From NCBI GenBank assembly GCA_029255685.2, contig CM055317.2:74575460-74639459 (forward strand): a stretch of DNA of 64,000 nt. The letters are read 5' to 3'. How positions within the stretch are numbered: the first letter of the stretch is position 1; each line of letters begins with the position of its first letter. This stretch comes from Silene conica. Its lineage: Eukaryota; Streptophyta; Magnoliopsida; Caryophyllales; Caryophyllaceae. The notes beneath the pieces are model-generated. The model was not told the DNA's origin and searched no databases. It was given only the letters and a program-made list of their open reading frames with translations. The position numbers were made by a program, and so were the translations under genes. This document shows, one piece after another, positions 51,271 through 62,413 of this stretch.

Positions 51271-51731
51271 CCTTCTAATCTCTCTACATTTTCTTATTCT
51301 ATAACATTTTATAGAATAAAGACAAGTTTCTTACTTAATATTTAAACATTTTACGGAGAAGTTCCTTACTAATGTTTAAACATTTTATTTTTATCTACCT
51401 ATATAAATGATACTCCATACATATTCAATCCGTCTCAAATTTTACGGAGAAGGTTATTATTGTAGTGCAACACGAGGGAAGGGGAGTTAAGGGCTACCTA
51501 GCACTTACGGCCCGAGAAGCACGGGAAAAAGATGGAGTAGTCGTTTGTCTAAGTATTGCACTGGTAGGACTGGTAGGCTGGTAGCCGTATTCGACTATTC
51601 GCAACTAATATTGCTCCAACATGGTACATGGATATCTCAAACTTCATTCCATCACTTAATCAATCAATTCATTTTGAAGTACTGGACCCAAATGACCAGA
51701 TTCATAAATTAATACTCCCTTTTAGATTTAA

Positions 51732-52846
51732 CTAGGTTGTAACCCGTGAAATTCACGGGTCTGTTTTTTAAACTTTAGATGAATATAGTTAATAATATTG
51801 GAGCTAAGCAAATTAATTATTTACCGTGGCCTGTTTTTAACTTTAGATGAATACCGTAATTAATAATATCAAAGAAAGCTGATTAATTATATACATATAA
51901 ATAAATTTTGAATTATTTATGACACATGTCGGTATGACGGTATACATGAGCTATCATATAGTTGTTCATTAAGATGATCAAGACTTACAATAGAATTTGT
52001 ATACTTTTAATTACTCATTGCACCATTTTGAAAATATGTAACCCATATATAAAATAAAGTTTTATATTACATATCGTACAATAAAAGCAAAACGTAAATA
52101 ATCTGATGAGACGTGAGTAGTAAATGTATAGTTGGGTTAAAAAACGTATTTTTAATTATATTTATTGAAGATGTTCATATAATAAATAACAGTTATTGCG
52201 CGCGACATCTTACACGAAGACATTCCAAAATTATTAAATGACCACTCATTTACTATTTACTATATTAAATAAATACTCCGTAGTTGTTAAATGTTTCGCA
52301 TTCACGTGAATAGTCAGATGTCTTACAATAAATCGAAAATGTAGTCTAATAAATCACGACGCTCACATAAGTGTATATACCGACGAAGAGTAATTATTCC
52401 GACCCATATTTAATAACGATTAAACCATAAAAAAATGTAGTCTAAAAAATTCGTGTAGGTATTTCGACCCGTAATTATTCCGACCCATATGTAAATCGAA
52501 AATGTAGTCTAAAAAATACTTGTAGGTATTTTTTTGTTCGGTGATTATGGATTGATAACTCTAGGATTTAGGCCGTGCTACGGAATTAATTTTCAGCCAA
52601 AACTGTCATTATTTATTGTTTCAATATATGGAATGAAATCTTGTGATTCCACATATTTAGTCCGTGAAATCTTTGAATAGTTATTATATCATTATACCAT
52701 ATCTTGAATGTTATTGGACAATAGCTCTAGGATGAATCTAATTGGACAATAGCGCTAGGATGCTTTACAACGCGACACGTAGGACAAAGCTTTTTTCTAG
52801 TGATGCCACGTCAGCAGCTTGGCTTCTGCATTAGATAAATATATGA
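51732..52846 (-). mobile_element. Non-autonomous Helitron, minus strand (1115 bp)
   Basis: Read on the minus strand it starts TCATATATTTATCTAATGC (52846) after A. It ends with hairpin ACCCGTGAATTTCACGGGT (51760-51742), TACAAC and CTAG (51735-51732) before T. TC start, hairpin, CTAG end and an A/T target all fit Helitrons. The 5' region also shares the CCACGTCA phrase with the element at 33891. No Rep/helicase ORF. Confidence 0.72.
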
Positions 52847-52981
52847 TGTTATTCTTTTTCTTCATTTTTATGTTAGTCGGGTCACGGTCCACCCACGGGT
52901 GTTGGACTGTTCACTGTTGGTTCTTTTTTCAGATATTTTTCATGGAATCCTTATGGTTTGTCAATTAGTTAATGGTACCCT

Positions 52982-53194
52982 CTTTCTAAGTAGTAAGTCT
53001 TGCTTGCGACGGGTCACCATTTGTGACGGATATTTTGTGAGATAAAATGGATAGAAAATGAGTTAGTGGAGAAAGGGGACCACATGAATACTGTGGAGAA
53101 AGAGAAAAAGTGGGTATTTTGTGAGAGAAAACGGTATCCGTCACAAACTTGCGACGGATAGTGCCGTTGCAAATAAGAATTTGCACTTTCTAAG
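52982..53194 (+). mobile_element. MITE of the 9-bp-TSD family
   Basis: 195 bp (52991-53185) with the exact 9-bp duplication CTTTCTAAG (52982-52990, 53186-53194). Ends TAGTAAGTCTTGCTTGCGAC and AAATAAGAATTTGCA. Very similar to the copy at 56113-56308. Confidence 0.9.
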
Positions 53195-53240
53195 AATGTG
53201 TCTACCATATTTCTGTGGTTTATTACTTATGTCTGATGTG

Positions 53241-54334
53241 TCACTGCTAGAGATGACAATTGATCTCGATCCTACCCAGATCCACCATACCCTATACCCA
53301 AAGGTATGATATGGATCCCATTATTTTAGATCCTTAGGATCCGGATCCGGATCAAACTCATATCCTTATTATTCGAGTACGAGGGTCAGGTGTGGATCCC
53401 ACCACTAAGATCTAGATCTTACCCTTGGACCCTCTTTTAATTTCTATAAGAGTAATTTTTGGATAGATTCGACCCTTCAAAGATAAATTATGGAAACAAG
53501 GAATGAAGTATTAGTGTTTATTTTATTTGAACAATTTGTTTTATTATGAATTGTTGGAATTATAATTATTTTGTGGTTTGTAAACCTTATTTGTAAGTTG
53601 CCATAAGAATTTTTTACACTTTGTACACTCTCTTTGTTTCTTTTAGGCTTTGTTTGGATTGAGAGAATTGGAGGGAAAGGGGGGAGGGAAATGGAGAGAT
53701 TTATTTTCCTTTGTTTGGATACAATTTATGAAGGAAAAGAAATGAGAGGGGGAAGTAAATGGGGGAATGTAATTTCTCTCCTTTAGAACAAACAAAAATC
53801 TTTCTAAGGGAGGCAAGGTTTGGAGAGAAAATTTCATTTAAACCTTCATTTAATTATGCAAGTCATATTTTCTTGGATAATCTTACTCCATTATATCATC
53901 CCCTTTCATTTTCATCTCATCAATTTTGTTATCAAAACAACCTCAATTCATTTTCCTTCACCTCTCCTCCCCTCCCCTCCCCTCACTCCTCTTCCCCTCC
54001 CTTTCCCTCCTAAAATTGTATCCAAACAGAGCCTAAGATTATGATTTTTAAACCAGTGAAGCTAATAGAGGGTAATTCGACTAAAATATCGTCTCTAATT
54101 GATAAGTAAAAGTGAAATAGTGTGTAATAGTGACTTGATGCGGTTTCATTTGAATGTATCGTTGGAGATTGACGGATTTGGATTTTACCCAGATCCTTAG
54201 GATGTAGATATGGATCTACAAATTTCGGACCTAAGGATAAGGGTAGGATCTGGATATACCATTTTAAAATGGATCTGGATCTGGGTCCTATAGGATCATG
54301 TCCAGATCCTACCCATTGTCATCTCTAGTCACTA
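53241..54334. mobile_element. TIR element (about 1.08 kb) with GGATCC-rich arms, containing a nested MITE
   Basis: Inverted ends CTAGAGATGACAAT (53247) and ATTGTCATCTCTAG (to 54328), continuing into GATCCTACCCAGATCC-like arms on both sides. Flanks TCACTG and TCACTA suggest a short target duplication. The arms carry many GATCC/GGATC repeats. A second element (53646-54033) is nested inside. Confidence 0.7.
53646..54033. mobile_element. Nested MITE with GGCTTTGTTTGGAT ends
   Basis: 388 bp with TIRs GGCTTTGTTTGGAT and the reverse complement of ATCCAAACAGAGCC, TA on both sides. The arms are G-rich on the left (GGAGGGAAAGGGGGGAGGG) and the complement on the right (CTCCCCTCCC), able to fold into one long hairpin. 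The chance ORFs here are not genes. Confidence 0.7.
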
Positions 54335-56103
54335 CCGTTACAACTTTGTTTATTAGACAACAATTGAGCGGCAAAACTTCTTCCTAATCACCAAAGGCGA
54401 AGCTAGGCCTGGGTTGGGCGGGCCACTACCCATGCTAGCTTTTTAAGTTCAAGTAACAAATAAATAGGCTAATGTTCAATAAAATTTGTGTGGTATAGAG
54501 GTAATTTTTTTTTTTTGGTAAAAGGTATAGAGGTAATTGAAAAGGTAGTAAAGGACTTGGCTCTATAAGAGGTTAGGGGTTAGAGTAACATAATAAACAT
54601 ATGTTACGTTTTATGATTTATTTTTGACTTTTCACTTTTCCAAAATTTGCTTCATTTGTTTATTGTTATTTAAACTTTCTTTTTTGGTCAACAATAGTTC
54701 TTTTGAGTTTTCACTTTTTAAAAATTGCCTTCGTTTGTGTAAACTGTTATTTAAGTCTTATTTTTTGTCAACAATAGTTCATTCGCTAAAGTACTAAAAA
54801 TATGATTTTATCTCCATTTTAATTTATCTTAAACGCGTTTTTAAGAGATTTACTATTATTTATGCTTATAATTTTATTCATTGCTTAAACTAGTATCAAG
54901 AATGCTTTATAATATCGAGTAAATTTGTTAAAAAAAAACAATACATAACTCAATAATTAAATAAGTATGTTTTATATTTTCTTAAAAACTCTATTAAATA
55001 TAAAAAACACATATTTGTGCACCCTAACGATAAAATAAAAATTCGCCCAGGTATAAATTTCGTTCTAACTTCGTCCCTACTAATCACCTTTATGTTTTCT
55101 TTATCACAAACATATGCGCGACATATGTGCGATAGAGGCATGACACTTTTCTACTTGTGCACCGCGCACGCATGATTCGACCGTTCATCTTTGTTGTATT
55201 TTCGTTGGTTTCATTAATGTAAAGCTTATTATTGTTTAATTATTTACTCAGTTTGTTCTGATCGCTGTTATGACCCTACTTCCGCTTCACTACTATTTAG
55301 TATTTGAATTTAAGTGATATAAATTGTTAATTTAAGGCATACAACTTTAGCCTGTCAGTTGGATATGTATTATGAGGAGGTGTTGAATAATGTGCATTAC
55401 AGTGAAAGAAGGATGATGAACAGTTGTTGATTGAGAAAAAGCTATATTGTAAACCTAAGGGTATCTGGTGCAAACTTCATTTTTTAATAAAGTTGTTAAA
55501 AACTAATTTTTCCGCCAAATTTAGTCTGTCCTTAATTTAACTCCATTATTCCTAATCTAACGTCCATAACCCACCAAAGCTACTATTGACACAAATAATG
55601 AATTTAATGGGCACCAGAGGTACATTCTTAAAAAGAGGGGTACTATAGGCAAATTGACAAACCAGAGGGGTACCATGAGAAATATCCGTTCTTTTTTAGA
55701 GAGAGTTTTTATGGTTCAAAATTAATTATAAGGTAAGATGTTGTGTGTGGTTTAAATTCATTTCTTTAATTTTCGTGTCCAAAAAAAGGGAAATCAACAC
55801 TTAGGGTTTTCACAATATAAGGTTTGTCAACAAAGGTTTCTGTAATTTTTAAAAAGTTTATTGACAATGGGGATTGAAATTCACTAATGAAAATTGTTAC
55901 ATATTTGTATACAGGTTTATAAGATGTCATGACAGCCGCTGATTCCTAAAATGTACCCAACATATGAGATAACAAATTAAAAATACAATAATATACTACG
56001 GGTTTGGTCGGGCTAAAAAGCGGGCAAAAGCTTGGCCTATATCTCGGTGGCAGGTTTTGGATTAGGCCACGGTCTTTTTGGAGTTATATGTAAAGCCCAA
56101 GCT
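54335..56103. other. Intergenic, no gene
   Basis: A/T-rich. A direct repeat of TTTGACTTTTCACTTTTCCAAAATTTGC-like sequence occurs at about 54628-54680 and 54700-54780, sharing TCAACAATAGTTC. Nothing else recognisable. Confidence 0.5.
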
Positions 56104-56317
56104 CATTAAAAATAGTAAGTCTTGTTTGTGACGGGTCATCATTTGTGACGGATATTTTGTGAGATAAAATGGATATAAAATGAGTTAGTGGAGAAAGGGG
56201 ACCACATGAATAGTGTTGGAGAGAGAGAAAAAGTGGGTAGTTTGTGAGAGAAAACAATATCCGTCACAAGCTTACGACGGATAGTGCCGTTGCAAAAAAG
56301 AATTTGTGCATTAAAAA
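56104..56317 (+). mobile_element. MITE of the 9-bp-TSD family
   Basis: 196 bp (56113-56308) with the exact 9-bp duplication CATTAAAAA (56104-56112, 56309-56317). Ends TAGTAAGTCTTGTTTGTGAC and AAAAAAGAATTTGTG. Confidence 0.9.
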
Positions 56318-56531
56318 ATCAAGTCCAATCGGCCGAATTGTCGGGAATAATACATTAATACACTTGATTAAACTCTTGATAGAACCAAATCAACGTTGTG
56401 TATTTGTTTTTCGGTCTTTACAAATTCAACCTACGATATTTAGCACGCCTCTTATAAATCTACTTAAAATCCCAGTAAAGGTCATCTCACTTGCCCTTGA
56501 GATACCCTACATTTAGTGGCCTGGTCCATGT

Positions 56532-56823
56532 TGTTGGTAAAATGCTGTAACAACAATAAACAGAGACCGAAAAAACGAGAGGAGAAGAAGACAGAACCGT
56601 AAAATGTAGCGCCGTGGTAGGAGATCACTGCCTTGAAAACTATTTTTCCGGTACGACCGTGGTGGCGATCAGCTAGTGCCGGTAGTTCCCCAAGGTTAAC
56701 ACTACAGTCCCCACGCAGCTCCGCCCACTCGGAACTGTGAGACTTGGAACGATTATAAGCAATTACCCAGAATTTAGAGATAGGAAGAAGAGAGAATTGA
56801 GAGAGGAGATGAGAGTGTTGTGT
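56532..56823 (-). repeat. Inverted R-U5 LTR fragment (minus-strand strong-stop-like)
   Basis: This matches the reverse complement of 57471-57762 with only about half a dozen differences. It starts at the LTR's outer end (TGTTGGTAAAATGC) and stops at the counterpart of 57471, 31 nt downstream of the first T of the LTR TATA box. It is then joined, through the shared GTGTTGTG, to a plus-sense copy of the element's 3' tail. Confidence 0.85.
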
Positions 56824-57007
56824 GGGGTATCGACTGAAGCTCAGCTAGGAATTCAAATCGCAAGATATTCTCTCGCTGTAAGTAAATTGTTTCCTCATAG
56901 CACTAAAGTGTCAATTTAAATCGAAAGATATTGATACCTAAGTATCCAATCCCTTCCTTTACCCAGGAATTTCTTCTTCCTTCTTTCGGGCGCCCCTAGT
57001 GGGGGAT
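56824..57007 (+). repeat. Extra copy of the copia 3' tail and PPT
   Basis: It matches 62135-62318 almost exactly, from GGGGTATCGACTGAAGC to the purine tract GTGGGGGAT, and leads directly into the LTR at 57008. So the LTR is flanked on its left by what belongs on the element's right end. Confidence 0.88.
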
Positions 57008-57762
57008 TGTTGGAAATAGGGGCTTGTTAAGGGGAGTCCTTTTCTAACATTGGTCCCACATAGGAGAGTTATAGAAGTTTGCTTGTGTTTATATATCCTT
57101 CTATTACTACACCTATCACTAGTGGGTCAAGGGAGCCTTTTGTAGAGGCTTTGCGAGGTGCTTAATTCAGCTCGCGCGTGCTGTGCCCGTGCCCGGATCC
57201 GGATTCGGATTCGGATTCGGGATTTGGGATTTGGCAATCGCCTGCGGCGGGCTGTGCCTATCTTTTTGGGCCGCGGATTTGTTTTTGCTGTGTAATATGG
57301 AAATCGTCCAGGTTCATTCTGAGTTTGAAACAGTCAGTCAACTGACTGTTAGTGGGTGAGATATTCTCTCCCCACTTCCAGCACCTTGACTGCTGATTTC
57401 GAGGAGGCTGCTTCATGCTTTAGGGTTTATGTTCCAGTCTATATAAACCCACCTCTACGAACTCAGAAATACACAACACTTTCATCTCCTCTCTCAATTC
57501 TCTCTTCTTCCTATCTCTAAATTTTGGGTAATTGCTTATAATCGTTCCAAGTCTCATAGTTCCGAGTGGGCGGAGCTGCGTGGGGACTGTAGTGTTAGCC
57601 TTGGGGAACTACCGGCACTAGCTGATCGCCACCACGGTCGTACCGGAAAAATAGTTTTCAAGGCAGTGGTCTCCTACCACGGCGCTACATTTTACGGTTC
57701 TGTCTTCTTCTCCTCTCGTTTTTTTGGTCTCTGTTTATTGTTGTTACAGCATTTTACCAACA
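57008..57762 (+). repeat. Left LTR of the second copia element (755 bp)
   Basis: It starts TGTTGGAAATAGGGG and ends ATTTTACCAACA. The inverted fragment at 56532 supports this 3' boundary. U3 holds a GGATTCGGATTCGG repeat (about 57199-57222). TATATAAA at 57440-57447 is the probable promoter TATA box, so R would begin near 57471. Confidence 0.88.
57440..57447 (+). promoter_or_regulatory. TATA box of the copia LTR
   Basis: TATATAAA, 31 bp upstream of the position where the inverted R-U5 fragment stops, which agrees with the usual plant TATA-to-start distance. Confidence 0.7.
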
Positions 57763-57787
57763 ATTTGAAAACTATTTTGCTGTAACA

Positions 57788-58600
57788 ATGTCTGTTGTTT
57801 CGAAAATCGTACCTGATATGTCAAAATTTGAGGCTTTAGACGGAAACAACTATAAGCGTTGGTCCCAGAAACTGTTAATGTTTTTTGAGCAATTGGATAT
57901 TGATTATGTGTTGTTTAGTGACCCCCCTGCTCTAGTCGTTTCAGACCCCCCTGCCGCTAGTAAGGAAATAGCTACTGTGTCGGCTGTCAATGGTGTTAAG
58001 TCAAATGAGGATGTTATTAAGAAATTCGAAAAGGATAACAAAACTGCTAGATGTCACATTCTTAATAATATGACAAACACCCTGTTCGATTTATTTCTTG
58101 TGAATAAATCTGCTAAAGTTATTTGGGAGGCTCTAGAGACTAAGTATTGGGCGGATGATGCTGGAAAAAAGAAGTATGTTGTGGGAAAATGGTTGGGATT
58201 TCATATGGTTGACGGGAAACCCATCATGGAACAAGTTCACATTTATGAAAACCTTTGTGCTGATGTTGTTAATGAGGGCATGAAGCTTGATGACCTTTTT
58301 GTGGCTAATGTGTTGCTTGAGAAATTTCCCCCCTCCTGGTCTGACTATAGAAACCAACTGAAACACAAAAAGAAAGACCCGTCCCTTAAAGACCTTATAG
58401 ACATATGAGGACCGAGGAGGCTAATCGTCTTAAAGACCTTCCTACTAGTCAATCTGTGACTATTCCTGCTGTTGCTGCTGTCAAAGCTAATCTGGTTGAG
58501 TCTGGTGGTCCGTCTTATGCTGAGAAATATAAGGGTAAGGATAAGGCCAAGGTTGGTCAGGGTAAGAACGTACCAGGGTCCTGCTAATAAGAATGTTCCT
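57788..58600 (+). pseudogene. Copia gag, frameshifted
   Basis: The first 206 codons (57788-58408) encode FEALDGNNYKRWSQKLLMF and the UBN2-type gag core (LEKFPPSWSDYRNQLKHK). The frame then shifts to 58405-58587 (TEEANRLKDLP...) and back before the zinc knuckle. The leader 57763-57787 lies between LTR and ATG. Confidence 0.85.
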
Positions 58601-61600
58601 GCCAAGAAGAACGGTCCAGTTCCGAAGATTCAAAAAGCTGCTAAGGGTCCCATGTTATGCTATGTGTGTGGAAAAGCTGGGCACAAAGCCTACCAATGTC
58701 CAGAGAAGAAATCTGCTGAAGCCAATGTTGCTGTAACTGATAATGATGTTATTGCTGCTGTGGTTGTGGAAGCTAATCTGGTGGGAAATGCTGCTGAATG
58801 GGTCTTGGACACTGGAGCTTCGAGACACCTCTGTGCTGATAGGGGGTTATTTGCTGAGTTCGAGGAAGTTGCTGATGGGGAATGCGTCTTCATGGGTAAC
58901 TCTTCATCTGCTAAGATCACAGGCAAAGGCAAGATCTTTCTCAAACTCACCTCGGGGAAAACACTTGCTCTTAATAATGCTTTATATGTACCCTCATTGC
59001 GTCGAAACCTTGTCTCTGGGGCCTTATTAAACAAAGCTGGCATGAAACTTGTTTTTGAGGCTGACAAGGTGGTAATGTCGCGTAATGGGGATTTTGTGGG
59101 CAAGGGTTATCTATCTGGGGGTCTTTTTGTATTGAACACTGATTCAGTTTTTAATAATATTGCTTCTACTTCTACTTATATCGCTGAGTCTATTGATGTT
59201 TGGCATGGTAGATTAGGTCACGTGAATGTGGATTATATTAAAAAACTTAGAACAATGAGTTTAATTCCAAGTTTGACGAGTCAAGAATTTTCTAAATGTG
59301 CTAGCTGTGTTGAGGCTAAGTTTACAAAGAAACCTAGTAAACCTGTGACTACTAGGATGACGAGTCTTCTTGAGTTAATTCACACCGACCTAGCGGACTT
59401 CAAAAATGTTACAAGTAGAGGTGGCAAGAATTATTATATGACGTTTATAGATGACTGTTCAAGATACACTCGTGTATATTTGCTTAAGACCAAAGATGAA
59501 GTAGAACAATCTTTTATAAACTTTAAAACTGAAGTCGAGAACCAACTTGACAGGAAAATTAAAAGAGTAAGGTCCGATCGAGGAGGTGAGTATGGCTCTA
59601 ATTTTTTGATCGATTTTTGTGAGAAAAATGGTTTAATTCATGAAAAGAGTCCACCGTACTTACCTCACTCGAATGGAGTAGCTGAACGTAAAAATAGAAC
59701 TTTAAAAGAGATGATGAATGCTATGCTTTTAATTTCTGGCCTATCTGACGATATGTGGGGGGAAGCTGTACTTTCTGCTTGTCACATTCTTAATCGCGTA
59801 CCTCATAAGAAAATTGACAAGACACCCTACGAGATCTGGAAGGGCTACCCTCCTAACCTGAGTTTCCTTAGGGTTTGGGGTTGTTTGGCTAAAGTGGGTT
59901 TACCTGATTTTAGGAGACCTACCGTTGGACCTAAGACCTATGATTGTGTGTTTATAGGTTATGCTCAAAATAGCTCTGCCTATAGATTTATGTCTTTGAG
60001 TGATCGTTCTATATCTGAGGCTAGAGATGCTGAATTTTTTGAGCATGTTTTTCCTTTTCAGAAAACTGTTGTTCCATCCCCTAGTTTATCTGTTGCATCT
60101 TCTGATTTGTCTTCACATGCTAGTGCTAGCACTTTCTATTGATTTTTCTATTGAACCTAGAAGAAGTAAAAGACCTAGATGCCCAAAAAACTTTTGTGAT
60201 GATTTTGATACATCTTGTTTGTCTGAAGTTGGATACACTGTTTGTGCTAGTGATGAGTTTGTTTCAGCTTTTTTAATAGAGGATGATCCCAAAACATATA
60301 GTGAATCAATGAGATCCATTGATGCTAATTTTTGGAAAGATGCTATTAAAAGTGAACTTGACTCTATTGTGTCTAATCAGACTTGGGAGTTGACTGATTT
60401 ACCTAAAGGTAGTAAAACCATTACGAGTAAATGGATCTTTAAAAAGAAACTGAGACCTGACGGTACAATAGAGAGGTTCAAGGCTAGACTTGTGGTTAGA
60501 GGCTTTATACAAAAGAAGGGTATTGATTATTTTGATACTTACTCTCCTGTGACCAAAATTTCGACCATTAGAACTCTTGTCGCCTTAGCTGCTATTCATA
60601 ATCTTGTTATACATCAGATGGATGTTAAGACTGCATTTTTGAATGGTGAACTAAGGGAAGAGATCTATATGTCTCAACCTGAAGGTTTTGTGATTGAGGG
60701 TCAAGAGAGTAAAGTGTGTAAACTGAACAAGTCTCTTTATGGACTGAAACAAGCACCCAAACAGTGGTATGAGAAATTTAACAACACTTTGACAAGTAAT
60801 GGCTATGTGGTTAACAATTCTGATTCATGTGTTTATTCAAAAGTGATGGAATCTGATTGTGTGATTATATGCCTATATGTTGATGACATGTTAATACTTG
60901 GTAATAATTTGGATGTTATAATTAGAACCAAAGAGTTTTTGTCATCACAGTTTGAGATGAAGGACTTAGGAGAGGCTGATGTAATCCTAGGAGTTAAGGT
61001 TATCCGAAACTCTCATGGAATCTGTCTAAGTCAAGCTCATTATGTCGAAAAAGTGTTGAAAAAGTTTAACTGCTTTGATGATGTGCCTGCTAAAACACCT
61101 TATGATGCTAGTATATAGTTATCTAAAAACTTGGGTAAGAGTGTATCCCAAGAAGAGTATGCTAAAATCCTAGGTAGTGTGATGTTTTTAATGAACTGTA
61201 CTCGACCAGATATTGCATATGCAGTAAGTAGATTGAGTCGTTATACACATAACCCTAGTAGTGAACACTGGACTGCTCTTCGTCGTTTACTAAAGTACCT
61301 AAAAGGAACAGCTGATCTGTGTTTGCATTATGGTAAATTTCCTGCTGTGTTAGAAGGATATTGTGATGCGAACTGGGTTGCAGGTAACGATGAGATTTGT
61401 TCTACTAGTGGTTATGTCTTCACCTTGGATGGAGGTGCAATATCGTGGAAGTCTTCTAAGCAGACTTGTATTGCACGCTCCACCATGGAATCAGAGTTCA
61501 TAGCACTTGAGTTGGCAGGACAAGAGGCTGACTGGTTGAGAAGCCTTTTGGCAGATATACCACTGTGAGGCGGGCGGCTTACACCGGTCTCCCTAATTTG

Positions 61601-61787
61601 TGACTCGACATCTGCTATTGGTGTTGCAAAGAATAGTGTCTATAATGCGAAAAAGAGACACATTCGAATAAGGCACGCATCAGTCAAACAACTCCTGGAT
61701 AATGGAGTAATTGCTATAGACTATGTGAAGTCTGAAAGCAATTTAGCTGACCCCTTTACTAAAGGGCTGGCTAGAAGACTTTGTTGA
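58590..61787 (+). pseudogene. Copia pol: zinc knuckle, protease, integrase, RT, RNase H, interrupted
   Basis: In order: CCHC knuckle CYVCGKAGHKAYQC (58657 on); protease VLDTGASRHLCAD; GAG-pre-integrase WHGRLGHVN; integrase FIDDCSRYTRVYLL, RSDRGGEYGS and PHSNGVAERKNRT with DDE intact; frameshift at about 60130; RT SKWIFKKKLRPDGT, VKTAFLNGEL and YVDDMLILG (catalytic Asps intact, about 60876-60902); TAG stop at 61116-61118; RNase H with [19 protein letters not shown] at 61566-61568; end LADPFTKGLARRLC at 61787. Few other lesions, so decay is moderate. Confidence 0.9.
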
Positions 61788-62318
61788 AACGTCGAGGGGA
61801 ATGGGTCTTAAATCCCTAAGTCAAGTTATTTAGTGACACTTGACTAGGCTTAAAGTCTTATTCCTATGGCGTTGTATGATTCATAGCCTTTATGGTGGTG
61901 CTTTTGAGACGCACTTGATGAATTATGCACCAGGTTGGACTTATGTCCTTAATGGCTCTTGTGAGAAGTGCTATTGAGAAGCACTTGAGCCACCTATGCA
62001 GGTACGATGATCACAAGACTATGAGAAGTCCTGTGAACATGTCTGCCAATACCAAGGACAGCGCATTGCTCTAAAAAGAGCGCGTTGCACTTTCGCGGAA
62101 CGATCTTAATCTAAAGGTATGATATGTGTTGTGAGGGGTATCGACTGAAGCTCAGCTAGGAATTCAAATCGCAAGATATTCTCTCGCTGTAAGTAAGTTG
62201 TTTCCTCATAGCACTAAAGTGTCAATTCAAATCGAAAGATATTGATACCTAAGTATCCAATCCCTTCCTTTACCTAGGAATTTCTTCTTCCTTCTTTCGG
62301 GCGCCCCTAGTGGGGGAT
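61788..62318 (+). other. 3' tail of the copia element and PPT
   Basis: Non-coding, ends with the purine tract TGGGGGAT (62311-62318) before the right LTR. Contains the phrase GAAGTGCTATTGAGAAGCAC and near copies (61901-61990), a short local repeat. The last 184 bp recur at 56824-57007. Confidence 0.8.
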
Positions 62319-62413
62319 TGTTGGAAATAGGGGCTTGTTAAGGGGAGTCCTTTTCTAACATTTGTCCCACATAGGAGAGTTATAGAAGTTTTCTTGTGTT
62401 TATATATCCTTCT
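62319..62413 (+). repeat. Start of the right LTR, cut by another insertion
   Basis: TGTTGGAAATAGGGGC to TATATATCCTTCT matches the first 95 bp of the left LTR with two differences, then changes abruptly to a new LTR. The remainder should lie beyond the window. Confidence 0.88.

Larger units (their letters stand above)
57008..62413 (+). mobile_element. Ty1/copia retrotransposon, rearranged 5' end, right LTR interrupted
   Basis: Left LTR 57008-57762, gag-pol remnants 57788-61787, tail 61788-62318, purine tract, then the first 95 bp of the right LTR (62319-62413) before another LTR interrupts it. Domain order gag, protease, integrase, RT, RNase H; the RT motifs YVDDMLILG and KSLYGLKQAPKQWYEKF fit the Tork-like branch (inference). 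Three frameshifts and two in-frame stops, so inactive. No tRNA-Met-type PBS is seen after the left LTR. Confidence 0.9.
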
